Both the position numbers and the translations under genes were made by a program. The notes under the pieces were generated by a model. It ran no database searches. It was not told the origin of the DNA and saw nothing but the letters and a program-made list of their open reading frames with translations. Positions 9,118 through 17,052 of a DNA stretch of 64,000 nt are shown here, one piece after another. Position 1 is the stretch's first letter. Each line of letters starts with the position of its first letter. Source of the stretch: Ferruginibacter sp. (lineage in GTDB: Bacteria > Bacteroidota > Bacteroidia > Chitinophagales > Chitinophagaceae); assembly GCA_019638525.1 (NCBI GenBank), contig JAHBTO010000001.1:744001-808000 (forward strand), read 5' to 3'.

Positions 9118-10311
9118 TTGATAGAAACAAAGAAAAAAATTAATCAGGAAGAAAGAGCGGTTTTAGTTGGATTGGTTTATAAAGAACAAACCGAGCCCAT
9201 GGTTAATGAATACCTGGATGAACTTGCTTTTTTAGCAGAAACAGCCGGGGCCAAAGCGGTAAAACGTTTTACACAAAAACTGCCACATCCCGATAGTAAG
9301 ATATTTGTTGGTAAGGGCAAACTGGAAGAGATAAGACAGTATATTTTATTAAAAGGAAATATTAACCTTGTGATTTTTGATGATGAACTCACAGGGGCGC
9401 AGATTCAGAATATTGAAAAAGAACTGAAAGTAAAAATTATAGACCGTAGCGATCTTATACTTGATATTTTTGCCAGCAGAGCTAAAACAGCACAAGCAAA
9501 AACTCAGGTGGAACTTGCCCAATACCAATATATTTTACCCCGGTTAAAAGGAATGTGGAAACACCTTGAACGCCAGGGGGGCGGCGTGGGCACAAGAGGA
9601 CCGGGCGAAACAGAAATTGAAACAGACCGCCGTATTGTAAAGGATAAAATTGGATTATTACGTAAACGCCTGGCCGAAATAGACAAACAATCGGTAACAC
9701 AACGAAAAGACCGGGGAGAATTTATTAGAGTGGCATTGGTAGGATATACCAATGTAGGCAAATCAACCCTTATGAATATTTTAAGCAAAAGTGATGTATT
9801 TGCCGAAAATAAATTATTTGCCACTCTTGATACCACTACCCGTAAAGTTGTGTTTGAACAAACTCCTTTTTTACTTAGCGATACAGTTGGGTTTATAAGA
9901 AAACTGCCACATCACCTGGTAGAAAGTTTTAAAAGTACATTGGATGAAGTACGTGAAGCCGATGTTTTATTGCACGTGGTAGATATTTCTCACCCGCAAT
10001 ATGAAGACCAGTTGAATGTTGTGATAAAGACGTTGAATGAGCTTGGTGCCGGCAATAAACCGATTATAACCATTTTTAATAAAATGGATAAATATGAAGA
10101 ACAAACGTTTGACCAGTGGCTGCAACCCGAGGTGAAAACAGAAATATTAAATGATTTAAAACAACGTTGGCAAATAGAAACAGAAGGCCATTGTGTATTT
10201 GTATCGGCTACACAACGATTAAATATTGATGGGTTACGCCAAACAATTTTGAATGAAGTACGAAAAATGTACCAAATACGGTATCCTTATAAAGTAGAAT
10301 TTTTTTATTGA
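9118..10311 (+). CDS. hflX: GTPase HflX
   Basis: HflX is a ribosome-associated GTPase that splits stalled or stressed ribosomes. The 397-residue protein has the N-terminal HflX domain (about 25-115, with VGKGKLEEI), a linker with the glycine-rich GGGVGTRGPGETEIETDRR signature (about 155-173), and a G domain from about 200: G1 GYTNVGKST, G3 DTVGFIRKLP, G4 NKMD. No ATG is available near the family N-terminus, so the start is TTG 9118, giving MIETKKK, a usual beginning in Bacteroidota homologues. Confidence 0.93.
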   Translation: MIETKKKINQEERAVLVGLVYKEQTEPMVNEYLDELAFLAETAGAKAVKRFTQKLPHPDSKIFVGKGKLEEIRQYILLKGNINLVIFDDELTGAQIQNIEKELKVKIIDRSDLILDIFASRAKTAQAKTQVELAQYQYILPRLKGMWKHLERQGGGVGTRGPGETEIETDRRIVKDKIGLLRKRLAEIDKQSVTQRKDRGEFIRVALVGYTNVGKSTLMNILSKSDVFAENKLFATLDTTTRKVVFEQTPFLLSDTVGFIRKLPHHLVESFKSTLDEVREADVLLHVVDISHPQYEDQLNVVIKTLNELGAGNKPIITIFNKMDKYEEQTFDQWLQPEVKTEILNDLKQRWQIETEGHCVFVSATQRLNIDGLRQTILNEVRKMYQIRYPYKVEFFY

Positions 10312-10408
10312 TAGAATTTGTATGATACCGATAAAAATTCAATCCTCATTTATTTTTAAAATTTATTTATTACTGTAGCTGTAAATAAGTTAAGTATAAT
10401 TGTATTAC

Positions 10409-10738
10409 ATGAGCGGTCACACACAATGGTATAAATTAGCTGAATCTGTAAATGAGATTAAATTTAATAATAATGGCCTTGCAGAGGTAGAGGTTAACGG
10501 TAAAAACATAACACTTGCTCTACACAACGGAAAAGTATTTGCCTGCCCGCAAAAATGCCCACATGCCGGGGGAACATTGGCTAACGGGTATATAGATGTA
10601 TTGGGAAATATTGTTTGCCCGGTACACCATTATAAATATAGTTTGCTAAACGGGTATAATATAAGCGGCGAAGGGTACCATTTAAAAACATATAAGGTTG
10701 ATGTAAGAGAAGATGGGATTTTTATTGCATTGCTATAA
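10409..10738 (+). CDS. Rieske [2Fe-2S] ferredoxin-like protein
   Basis: A 109-residue single-domain protein with both halves of the Rieske cluster site: C-P-H in CPQKCPHAGG and C-P-V-H in IVCPVHHYKYSL, separated by 17 residues. Soluble proteins of this size act as electron carriers for oxygenases or nitrite reductase-like enzymes, but no partner is next to it and the role is unknown. ATG 10409 was taken instead of an upstream TTG at 10400, which adds only three residues. It converges with cbpM. Confidence 0.88.
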   Translation: MSGHTQWYKLAESVNEIKFNNNGLAEVEVNGKNITLALHNGKVFACPQKCPHAGGTLANGYIDVLGNIVCPVHHYKYSLLNGYNISGEGYHLKTYKVDVREDGIFIALL

Positions 10739-10753
10739 TGATAAAATCAAATT

Positions 10754-11053
10754 TCATTTTCCCCCTTCGTATAAATGAAGCCTGTTGTTTAAATGGTTTA
10801 TATGCTGTTGCATTTTATCAATTTCATTTAATAAATGTGTAATACTTTCAATGCCTTCAATATTAATATCCAAATCGTAATACAGCCTTGCCATTTTTTC
10901 TAATTGAGGCAACTGTTGTTGTGGAATGACTAATTTTTCTTCTACAATCTCCAGTTCAATAAGCCCTTCATTTTTTAAAGCATATAAAAACGACATTTCA
11001 ACATGATGATGTAAACAAAATTCATCTGCTGCTATTGTTTCCGGTTGTTGCAT
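10754..11053 (-). CDS. cbpM: Chaperone modulator CbpM
   Basis: A 99-residue MerR-like helical protein with the CbpM pattern: acidic N-terminus, FCLHHHVEMSFLYALKNEGL, then a heptad-rich C-terminal helix. In E. coli CbpM binds the J domain of CbpA and inhibits it. It lies 6 nt after cbpA on the same strand, the standard two-gene operon, which supports the call despite the short length. Confidence 0.85.
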   Translation of the reverse strand: MQQPETIAADEFCLHHHVEMSFLYALKNEGLIELEIVEEKLVIPQQQLPQLEKMARLYYDLDINIEGIESITHLLNEIDKMQQHINHLNNRLHLYEGGK

Positions 11054-11059
11054 AAGATT

Positions 11060-11941
11060 TTATTTTAAGTTCTTTAATTGAGTAAAGAGTTCTTTTTGTT
11101 TTACTGTTAGGTTGGTAGGCAGTTGTATTGAATAAGTTACATACAGGTTGCCAAATTCTCCCTCTTTTTTATAAACCGGAAATCCTTTTCCCTTCAATCT
11201 TATTTTAGTACCGTTTTGAGTTTCGGGGTTTACAGTAAGCTTTATTTTTCCGTTCAGCGTATCAATAGTTATTTCTCCTCCCAGCACTGCTGTATATAAA
11301 TCTATTACAGCATTCATGTATAAATCGTTGCCAAGGCGTTTAAAAACAGGGTGGGCTGTAATATTAAATGTAATGTATAAATCTCCGGCAGGCCCACCAT
11401 TTACGCCAGGTGCTCCATAACCTTTTAATTTTATTTGTTGGCCGTTTTCAACTCCGGCCGGAATTGTTATTCGTATGTTTTTACCGTTAACCGTTAACAC
11501 TTGCTGATGCGTTTGCATGGCCGCTTCTAGGCTTAAGGTAAGTTCTGCATGATAATCTTGCCCTCGAAATTTTGTCTGTTGCTTTCTGCCACTGCCAAAC
11601 ATACTTTCAAAAAAACTGGAAAAATCGCCACCGTCAAACTCTGAAAACGATTGACCTCCTGTTTGTTGATATTGATTTTGTTGATTGTATTGTTTTTGTT
11701 TTTCAAAATGCTCAGCATGTTGCCAATCTTTACCATACTGGTCGTACTTTTTTCTTTTTTCAGGATCGCTTAAAACTTCATTAGCTTCATTAATCTGTTG
11801 AAATTTTTTATGTGCATCCTTATCGTTTGGATTTAGGTCGGGATGAAGTTTTCGTGCCAGTTTGCGGTAAGCTTTTTTTATTTCTTCTTCGGTAGCGTTC
11901 TTAGGTATTCCTAAAATTTCGTAATAATCAATAAACTCCAT
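11060..11941 (-). CDS. cbpA: Curved-DNA-binding J-domain co-chaperone CbpA
   Basis: A 293-residue type II J-protein. The J domain (about 4-68) has the catalytic HPD in [13 protein letters not shown] Gln/Tyr-rich linker (about 75-97) and a Gly/Phe-rich segment follow, then two C-terminal beta-sandwich substrate-binding domains (about 128-290) without the zinc-finger repeats of DnaJ. It stimulates Hsp70 (DnaK) ATPase and, in E. coli, also binds DNA. The operon with cbpM fits CbpA rather than a general DnaJ. The Gln richness of the linker is notable. Confidence 0.92.
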   Translation of the reverse strand: MEFIDYYEILGIPKNATEEEIKKAYRKLARKLHPDLNPNDKDAHKKFQQINEANEVLSDPEKRKKYDQYGKDWQHAEHFEKQKQYNQQNQYQQTGGQSFSEFDGGDFSSFFESMFGSGRKQQTKFRGQDYHAELTLSLEAAMQTHQQVLTVNGKNIRITIPAGVENGQQIKLKGYGAPGVNGGPAGDLYITFNITAHPVFKRLGNDLYMNAVIDLYTAVLGGEITIDTLNGKIKLTVNPETQNGTKIRLKGKGFPVYKKEGEFGNLYVTYSIQLPTNLTVKQKELFTQLKNLK

Positions 11942-12011
11942 CGGCAGATTTTTAAATATGCACCAGTAAAGATACAGCAGGATTTTTTGATGAAAGTTGT
12001 ACTACAAATAA

Positions 12012-12039
12012 AAAAGGGTTCAAAAATCCGAACCCTTTT
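12012..12039 (-). terminator. Terminator of tRNA-Asn
   Basis: AAAAGGGTTC (12012-12021), an 8-nt loop and GAACCCTTTT (12030-12039) make a perfect 10-bp stem. On the minus strand it begins 3 nt beyond the tRNA 3' end and ends in a T-run. It is symmetrical and could also stop plus-strand transcription. Confidence 0.8.
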
Positions 12040-12041
12040 AG

Positions 12042-12115
12042 CTCCCCCTGCTGGACTTGAACCAGCGACCCTCTGATTAACAGTCAGATGCTCTAACCAA
12101 CTGAGCTAAGGAGGA
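12042..12115 (-). tRNA. tRNA-Asn (GTT)
   Basis: A 74-nt cloverleaf on the minus strand. The acceptor stem is TCCTCCT/AGGGGGA with discriminator G, the D-arm contains AGCTCAGTTGGTTAGAGC, the anticodon stem-loop is TCTGA-CTGTTAA-TCAGA with anticodon GTT, and the T-arm is CGCTGG-TTCAAGT-CCAGC-like. No encoded CCA. Confidence 0.95.
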
Positions 12116-12137
12116 ATATGTGCCCCGTTTGGGGTTG

Positions 12138-12145
12138 CAAAAATA
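12138..12145 (-). promoter_or_regulatory. -7 promoter box for tRNA-Asn
   Basis: Reads TATTTTTG on the minus strand, matching TAnnTTTG, 22 nt before the tRNA 5' end. The -33 element is not clear. Confidence 0.4.
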
Positions 12146-12198
12146 GGGGATTTTACCTTTTGTAAAAAAAATAAAGCATAGTATTAAGTGCATAATAT

Positions 12199-12226
12199 AA
12201 AAAAGCCTCAATTAGTTATGAGGCTT
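12199..12226 (-). terminator. Terminator of the 56-residue ORF
   Basis: AAGCCTCA (12203-12210), loop of 8, TGAGGCTT (12219-12226): a perfect 8-bp stem. On the minus strand it is followed by TTTTATAT. It lies 67 nt past the stop codon of the small ORF at 12294. Confidence 0.7.
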
Positions 12227-12293
12227 AAGGGTAGAGAAGCTATTATGAAATATCACATATAAAAACGGCTATACTTTTATAGTGAATAAAGCA

Positions 12294-12464
12294 TTAAACC
12301 AAATGCCTTCTGTACATCATTGTTTTGCTTCTGCGTTGAATATTCCACAAATCAGCCGGGGTTAATCTTCTAACCGGAGCTAAGGTTTCTTTTACTACAG
12401 TGGTTAATTCTTTTGTGTGTTCTTTACTAATTTGTGTAAAGTTGATTTCTGATTGCTTTTTCAT
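12294..12464 (-). CDS. Small basic protein (56 residues), conserved-looking, unknown function
   Basis: Too short for the usual length cut-offs, but well supported. ATG 12464 opens 56 codons ending at TAA 12294. A TAnnTTTG promoter box lies upstream with ATTG at the -33 position, and an intrinsic terminator lies downstream. The product has a polar N-terminal half (MKKQSEINFTQISKEH) and a basic C-terminus containing LTPADLWNIQRR. I recall short Bacteroidota proteins ending in a similar LWNIQR motif, with no known function. No signal peptide or membrane helix. The predicted leader of about 70 nt holds a small GGC/GCC hairpin. Confidence 0.65.
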   Translation of the reverse strand: MKKQSEINFTQISKEHTKELTTVVKETLAPVRRLTPADLWNIQRRSKTMMYRRHLV

Positions 12465-12539
12465 GACTTTTGTTTTTATATGTTATAATATTTGTTTTAT
12501 TGTAATGGGGCTTTTACGGCCTTTCTTACTTTGATAACA

Positions 12540-12571
12540 CAAAGATAAGTATATTTACAGTACTATGCAAT
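12540..12571 (-). promoter_or_regulatory. Promoter of the 56-residue ORF
   Basis: On the minus strand, ATTG (12571-12568), 20 nt, then TATCTTTG (12547-12540): one mismatch from TTTG-N20-TAnnTTTG. Transcription should start near 12534. The remaining intergenic bases between here and 12849 are AT-rich with no further feature seen. Confidence 0.5.
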
Positions 12572-12849
12572 ATAAAGTACTGAGCATATATTGGTAATAG
12601 GCTTAGATTAATAGGGTAAAAAGGCCCCAAACCCTTACTGGTATTATGTTTTGAAATTTTGTTCAGTAAAAAGATGAAAATTGCGTTTTTGATGAACGGC
12701 AATTAGGGTTTATGAACGGATTGGGCTTAAATATGTTTTATCGAAAATTATCCAATAAATTGTAAAAAATAGCAATAAAAAGTTCTGTTTACATGGATAT
12801 TTGATGTGATATAACAGGTATATATAATGTTAACATTGCTTAATAAAGG

Positions 12850-14121
12850 TTATTTAATCTCGTAATCCTTAACATTTCGCTTATGAAGCCTTGCCACTTT
12901 CATCATACCAATCATAGGACCAAGTACAAATGCTAAAAATGCCCGGCTAATTGCACTGTAAACTGCTTCGCCAGTAAAAATCCTTGTTAAATGGCGCTTT
13001 ATATATGGTTCTACAAAACGTCCAAATGAAGTATCTAACCTGTCTTGCCCGGCTTTAATTAATGTAAATAACCTGCCGCTATACCAGGTATCAACTAACT
13101 GTTGCCATAATTTAAGTTCATTCATCTGGTTTTTTTGGAACTTTTTTAATGACTGATTACTAAAATTTTCAATTGCGTTCACAGCTTCAAAACTACCTTT
13201 AATGGCTAAAAAAAGTCCCGAAGAGAATATTGGATCAAGAAATCCGCCTGCATCACCAACCAGCATCCAGTTTTTTCCATATAAGCGTGATGATATTAAT
13301 TGGTAATTTGAATATAGTTGTACGCCGGTTTCACGTTTGGCATTTGAATTAAACCTCAATAAGGTCTCATCTGTTTTTAACAAATTATCATACTGTTCTT
13401 CTTTGGTTTGACCATAAGATTTTAATAACTCGGGCTTAATTACTATACCAGTTGAAATACGGTCGGGTAATGGTATACGCCAAAACCATCCTTTTGAAAA
13501 CCTGTGTAAATGAATATTAAAAGGGCTTATACTTTCTGCGCCGCTAAGATGTGCAAATATGGCAATGTCTTTCCTTTTTCCTTCTTTTGCAGGAATATTA
13601 ATAAGGCGAGAAATAGTTCTACTTCGGCCACTTGCATCTACAATTAAATCGGGTTGCCCCTGAAAAAAGTCTTCAATAGCGTTAATGGTTGCCTGGTTTA
13701 ATTTTATTTCATCCGTTTCGGAATTATATTCTAATGCGGCTGCCTGTTTAAAAAAACTAACTCCCTCTTTTACTGCTAAATCAAAAATTGTTTTATCAAA
13801 CTTTACCCTGGGAACATTGTAGGCATAATGTGGCAATGTGCCCCCGGCACAGGTAAATGCGGCGGTAGATTCATCATCCACATCAATCCAAACAGAGGCC
13901 CCTGGTTTATAGGTGCTGTATGTTTTTACTTCTTCTTCAATACCTAATTTTCGTAAGTAGGGTATAATAGCTGGCACTAACGATTCTCCCACAATTATCT
14001 CCGGCCTTTTTTCAATATAAAAAACACCAACTTTATATCCTTTTCTTTTTAATTGCAAGGCTAAGGAGCAGCCGCAAGGCCCTCCGCCTATTACAGCAAT
14101 TGTTTTAATAGTTTGCTTCAT
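12850..14121 (-). CDS. Flavin-dependent halogenase-like FAD oxidoreductase
   Basis: A 423-residue FAD protein. The dinucleotide site is AVIGGGPCGCSLA (about 9-21), GESLVP follows at about 46-51, and the second FAD motif is VGDAGGFLDPIFSSG. It contains W-F-W-R-I-P, the WxWxIP signature of flavin-dependent halogenases, and a Lys in TYKPGASVW near the place of the halogenase catalytic Lys (K79 in PrnA). WxWxIP is also present in non-halogenating relatives, so an oxidase or hydroxylase is possible. It lies near but outside the pigment cluster on the opposite strand, and is paralogous in pattern to the flavoprotein at 35193. A -7 box sits just upstream. Confidence 0.75.
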   Translation of the reverse strand: MKQTIKTIAVIGGGPCGCSLALQLKRKGYKVGVFYIEKRPEIIVGESLVPAIIPYLRKLGIEEEVKTYSTYKPGASVWIDVDDESTAAFTCAGGTLPHYAYNVPRVKFDKTIFDLAVKEGVSFFKQAAALEYNSETDEIKLNQATINAIEDFFQGQPDLIVDASGRSRTISRLINIPAKEGKRKDIAIFAHLSGAESISPFNIHLHRFSKGWFWRIPLPDRISTGIVIKPELLKSYGQTKEEQYDNLLKTDETLLRFNSNAKRETGVQLYSNYQLISSRLYGKNWMLVGDAGGFLDPIFSSGLFLAIKGSFEAVNAIENFSNQSLKKFQKNQMNELKLWQQLVDTWYSGRLFTLIKAGQDRLDTSFGRFVEPYIKRHLTRIFTGEAVYSAISRAFLAFVLGPMIGMMKVARLHKRNVKDYEIK

Positions 14122-14134
14122 AAAATAAAAAGCG

Positions 14135-14142
14135 CAAAGTTA
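14135..14142 (-). promoter_or_regulatory. -7 promoter box of the halogenase-like gene
   Basis: Reads TAACTTTG on the minus strand (TAnnTTTG) and ends 13 nt before ATG 14121, predicting a leader of only about 9 nt. Confidence 0.4.
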
Positions 14143-14298
14143 TTAATAATAGCAATTGGTTTATTATATACACTCCTCAATTTTAATTCTTAAACAGAAA
14201 TACTATTAATGCTATAGGGCTTTTTTAAATTACCGGGTAGGTTAAAAATACTTGTAATAAAAAATCTGCATTTAATTTTAAAATATAGCAAAAACAAG

Positions 14299-14336
14299 AA
14301 AGCCTTTCGAATGTAATATTCAAAAGGCCTTTTTTG
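14299..14336 (-). terminator. Terminator after the coiled-coil protein gene
   Basis: AAGCCTTTCGAAT and ATTCAAAAGGCCTT form a long stem with a bulge and a mismatch around GTAAT, with T-runs on both outer sides. It lies about 45 nt beyond the stop codon at 14379 and separates that gene from 14121. Confidence 0.6.
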
Positions 14337-14378
14337 CATTACAGTTAAACTGCAATATATATTAGAGTGAGTGTTGCT

Positions 14379-15353
14379 TTATCCAAACAGTCCACCTTTT
14401 TTCAATTCACGTACACCTTGTCCGATTAGGAAACCATTTTGATAAATTTGTACGGTATAATTACCTTGTTTAAAGCTGGTACCCGGTGCAAAAGCAAATT
14501 CAACATTTTTCTTTTTTGCAGTTTCCAAATCTACAGGAAGCTTTGCGGTATAGTTTAAAGCTTTATCTTCCCTGGTAGTAAAAGTTTCAGGGCCAGAGGT
14601 AATTGGTTTTCCTTCCGGATCTAAAATCAACACATATACATCTGTGCTTCCGGGTTGTATAATACGATTGTCTACATCAAAACTTACTAATAATTTATCT
14701 ACACGTTTTGCAGTGGTAGAAACTTTTTCTTTACCAGACCTTTTTACGTTGATTGGGGTAATTACAATATTACTTGCATTTAAAGTAGATGCAACATCAA
14801 CTTTCTTTTCAAGATTTTGTTTTACTTCAGTAGTGGTAGCAAGGTCGGCTGTTAGTTTTTCTTTTTCTTGTTTTAAAACAACATTGTCATTTGTTAACAA
14901 CTGATTTTCCTGTGTTAAACGGGCAACATCTGCTTCTAATGAAGTAATTTTTTCATTAAGCGATGCAATTAAAGTTTTAGCTCTTGATAATTCTGCGGCA
15001 GTTGCGTTTTTCTTGTTCAGGATGCTACGTATCTCGGCTTTAGTTTTTGTTATTTCAGCATTTTTATCAGCTAACTGGCTAGCTAAACTTGTATTAACGG
15101 TGCTCATTGAATCGAGCCTGGCTAGTGAAGCATCAAAACTTGCTTGTACATCGCTTTTTTCGGATGTTACAGTAGCAATTTGAGTTTCTTGCTGATGAAT
15201 TGTTTTAGCTGAATCGTTTTTTGAATAAACAAGATATCCAGATACGCCTACAAGGCCGGCAGCTAAAACCCCGATGATTGCATTTTTATAACCAGAACCC
15301 TTAGCGGCAGTAGCGCCGGTTGAAGAAGGGGTTGGAAAATTTGTGTCAGACAT
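14379..15353 (-). CDS. Membrane-anchored coiled-coil protein with C-terminal beta domain
   Basis: A 324-residue protein of unknown function. Residues 1-22 are Ser/Thr/Ala-rich and cytosolic. One membrane helix follows (about 25-45, IIGVLAAGLVGVSGYLVY), then a long coiled coil (about 50-190), then a beta-rich domain (about 195-315) with an Ig-like look (DVYVLILDPEGKPI). The topology suggests an inner-membrane anchor with the coil and beta domain in the periplasm. It is transcribed away from the pigment cluster. A general envelope role is as likely as a link to pigment. Its own terminator follows. Confidence 0.7.
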   Translation of the reverse strand: MSDTNFPTPSSTGATAAKGSGYKNAIIGVLAAGLVGVSGYLVYSKNDSAKTIHQQETQIATVTSEKSDVQASFDASLARLDSMSTVNTSLASQLADKNAEITKTKAEIRSILNKKNATAAELSRAKTLIASLNEKITSLEADVARLTQENQLLTNDNVVLKQEKEKLTADLATTTEVKQNLEKKVDVASTLNASNIVITPINVKRSGKEKVSTTAKRVDKLLVSFDVDNRIIQPGSTDVYVLILDPEGKPITSGPETFTTREDKALNYTAKLPVDLETAKKKNVEFAFAPGTSFKQGNYTVQIYQNGFLIGQGVRELKKGGLFG

Positions 15354-15843
15354 AGTATTTAAATTTTAATAGTTTTTTAAGATTGAGACTTTCATTTGCA
15401 AATTCATGTTGGTAAATTCCAAAACCATGCCACAAATATTTTTTTGTACAGATCTTTATTTAATAAATTCATTTGTTAATACTGGCAATCATTGTATAAA
15501 TACTTGTAAATTAAATATTTAACAAGTAATTGTTAATCTTTAAAATACCTTAAAAATGATTATCTATTTGTAACATTACAATAGGGGATTTTTAATTGGT
15601 GCTAAAATAAGTCTCTGTTTGATTGCCTTATTTTAGCCATTTGCTGTAATAAATTTGTAGATAAAGAAATAGTAAATAACAAACAGGTGTTTTTAAATCT
15701 TAATAGTAGATTTTTTAAAAAAACTATTTCATTATACAAACAAGAGTTGAAAATAGAATCAAACTTATCTTTTTACACAGCGCCTCATTATATTAGCTTT
15801 GCTTTTTAAATTTTATTAACCCTTTATTTAATTACAGATCATA
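15354..15843. other. Divergent AT-rich intergenic region upstream of the pigment cluster
   Basis: 490 bp without a coding frame that I can support, between the coiled-coil gene (minus) and the first pigment gene (plus). It contains one TAnnTTTG box at 15650-15657 (TAAATTTG) without a -33 element and a better one at 15794-15801. Nothing else recognisable was seen. Confidence 0.5.
15771..15801 (+). promoter_or_regulatory. Candidate promoter of the pigment cluster
   Basis: TTTT at 15771-15774 (one mismatch to TTTG), 19 nt, then TAGCTTTG at 15794-15801. Predicted start near 15807 gives a leader of about 37 nt to ATG 15844. Confidence 0.4.
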
Positions 15844-17037
15844 ATGGCCGGTTCTGATTTATTGAGTGCGGATGATAACAATATAAAAGCCTGTGTAATT
15901 ATTCCTACATATAATAATGCAGCAACCCTGGCAGGCGTAATTAAAGATGTGCAGGCTTATAATAATGATATCATTGTTGTAAATGATGGTTCAACTGATA
16001 ATACAGATAACCTCTTAAAAAATCTCCCGGGGGTTCAACTGGTAAGCTATGCAAAAAATATGGGCAAAGGCTGGGCCTTACGCAAAGCTTTTGCATATGC
16101 AGTTGAAAAAGGATACAGTCATGCAATTACAATAGATTCAGACGGGCAGCATTTTGCAAAAGACCTGCCTTTGTTTTTTAATAAACTGAAAGAAAACACT
16201 AATGCCATCATTGTTGGTGCAAGAAATATGAACCAGGAATCGGTACCGGGCGGCAGCAGCTTTGGCAACAAGTTCTCAAACTTTTGGTTTAAGGCAGAAA
16301 CCGGCATCAATTGCCCCGATACACAATCGGGTTATCGCCTTTACCCTTTGCGGGCGCTAAAGAATATGCATTTTTTTACCCGTAAATACGAATTTGAAAT
16401 TGAAGTGCTGGTGCGTGCAGCCTGGATAGGCGTAGATGTGCTGTGGGTGCCGGTAACAGTTTATTATGCGCCAAAAGAAGAAAGGGTTTCGCATTTCAGG
16501 CCCTATAAAGATTTTATTCGTATCAGTATTTTAAATACGCTCTTAGTGCTGATAGCTTTTCTCTATATCAAACCTCGTAATTTTTTAAGAATATTGTTCA
16601 GCAGAGAAAAATTTAAAAATCTGCTCAACAATCATTTGTTCAATCCGCATCACTCGGCACAGCTAAAAGCCTTATCAGTTGCCTTTGGTATTTTTATGGG
16701 CATCATTCCCATCTGGGGGTTTCAACTGGTTACTGCCATTTTTTTAGCCATATTATTAAAGCTGAACAAACCATTAGTAATTGTTGCAGCCAATATCAGT
16801 ATACCACCTTTAATACCATTGATAATTTTTCTTAGTTATAAAATGGGCGCCATTTGGATGGGGGCAAATGCCACTCCGTTTGTTTTCAGCAAATCAATAA
16901 CACTACAATCTGTAAAAGATAACCTGGTACAATATATTTATGGCAGTATAACTTTGGCTGTTGTAGCTGCCATCATATTTGGGTTACTTACCTTTATTTT
17001 TTTAAAGCTGATAGAAAAAAAGCGGATGCCCCTTTAA
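15844..17037 (+). CDS. Family 2 glycosyltransferase fused to a DUF2062 membrane domain
   Basis: A 397-residue protein. The N-terminal GT2 domain (about 15-235) has CVIIPTYNNAATL, VVNDGSTDNT and DSDGQH (the DxD-type metal site). The C-terminal part (about 265-395) is a DUF2062-like domain with three or four membrane helices (FGIFMGIIPIWGFQLVTAIF). This arrangement is usual at the start of Bacteroidota aryl-polyene and flexirubin loci. It may glycosylate a lipid or the pigment's lipid anchor at the inner membrane; the acceptor is not known. First gene of the cluster, 15 nt before the MMPL fusion gene. Confidence 0.85.
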   Translation: MAGSDLLSADDNNIKACVIIPTYNNAATLAGVIKDVQAYNNDIIVVNDGSTDNTDNLLKNLPGVQLVSYAKNMGKGWALRKAFAYAVEKGYSHAITIDSDGQHFAKDLPLFFNKLKENTNAIIVGARNMNQESVPGGSSFGNKFSNFWFKAETGINCPDTQSGYRLYPLRALKNMHFFTRKYEFEIEVLVRAAWIGVDVLWVPVTVYYAPKEERVSHFRPYKDFIRISILNTLLVLIAFLYIKPRNFLRILFSREKFKNLLNNHLFNPHHSAQLKALSVAFGIFMGIIPIWGFQLVTAIFLAILLKLNKPLVIVAANISIPPLIPLIIFLSYKMGAIWMGANATPFVFSKSITLQSVKDNLVQYIYGSITLAVVAAIIFGLLTFIFLKLIEKKRMPL

Positions 17038-17052
17038 TAAGATTACCTGTAC

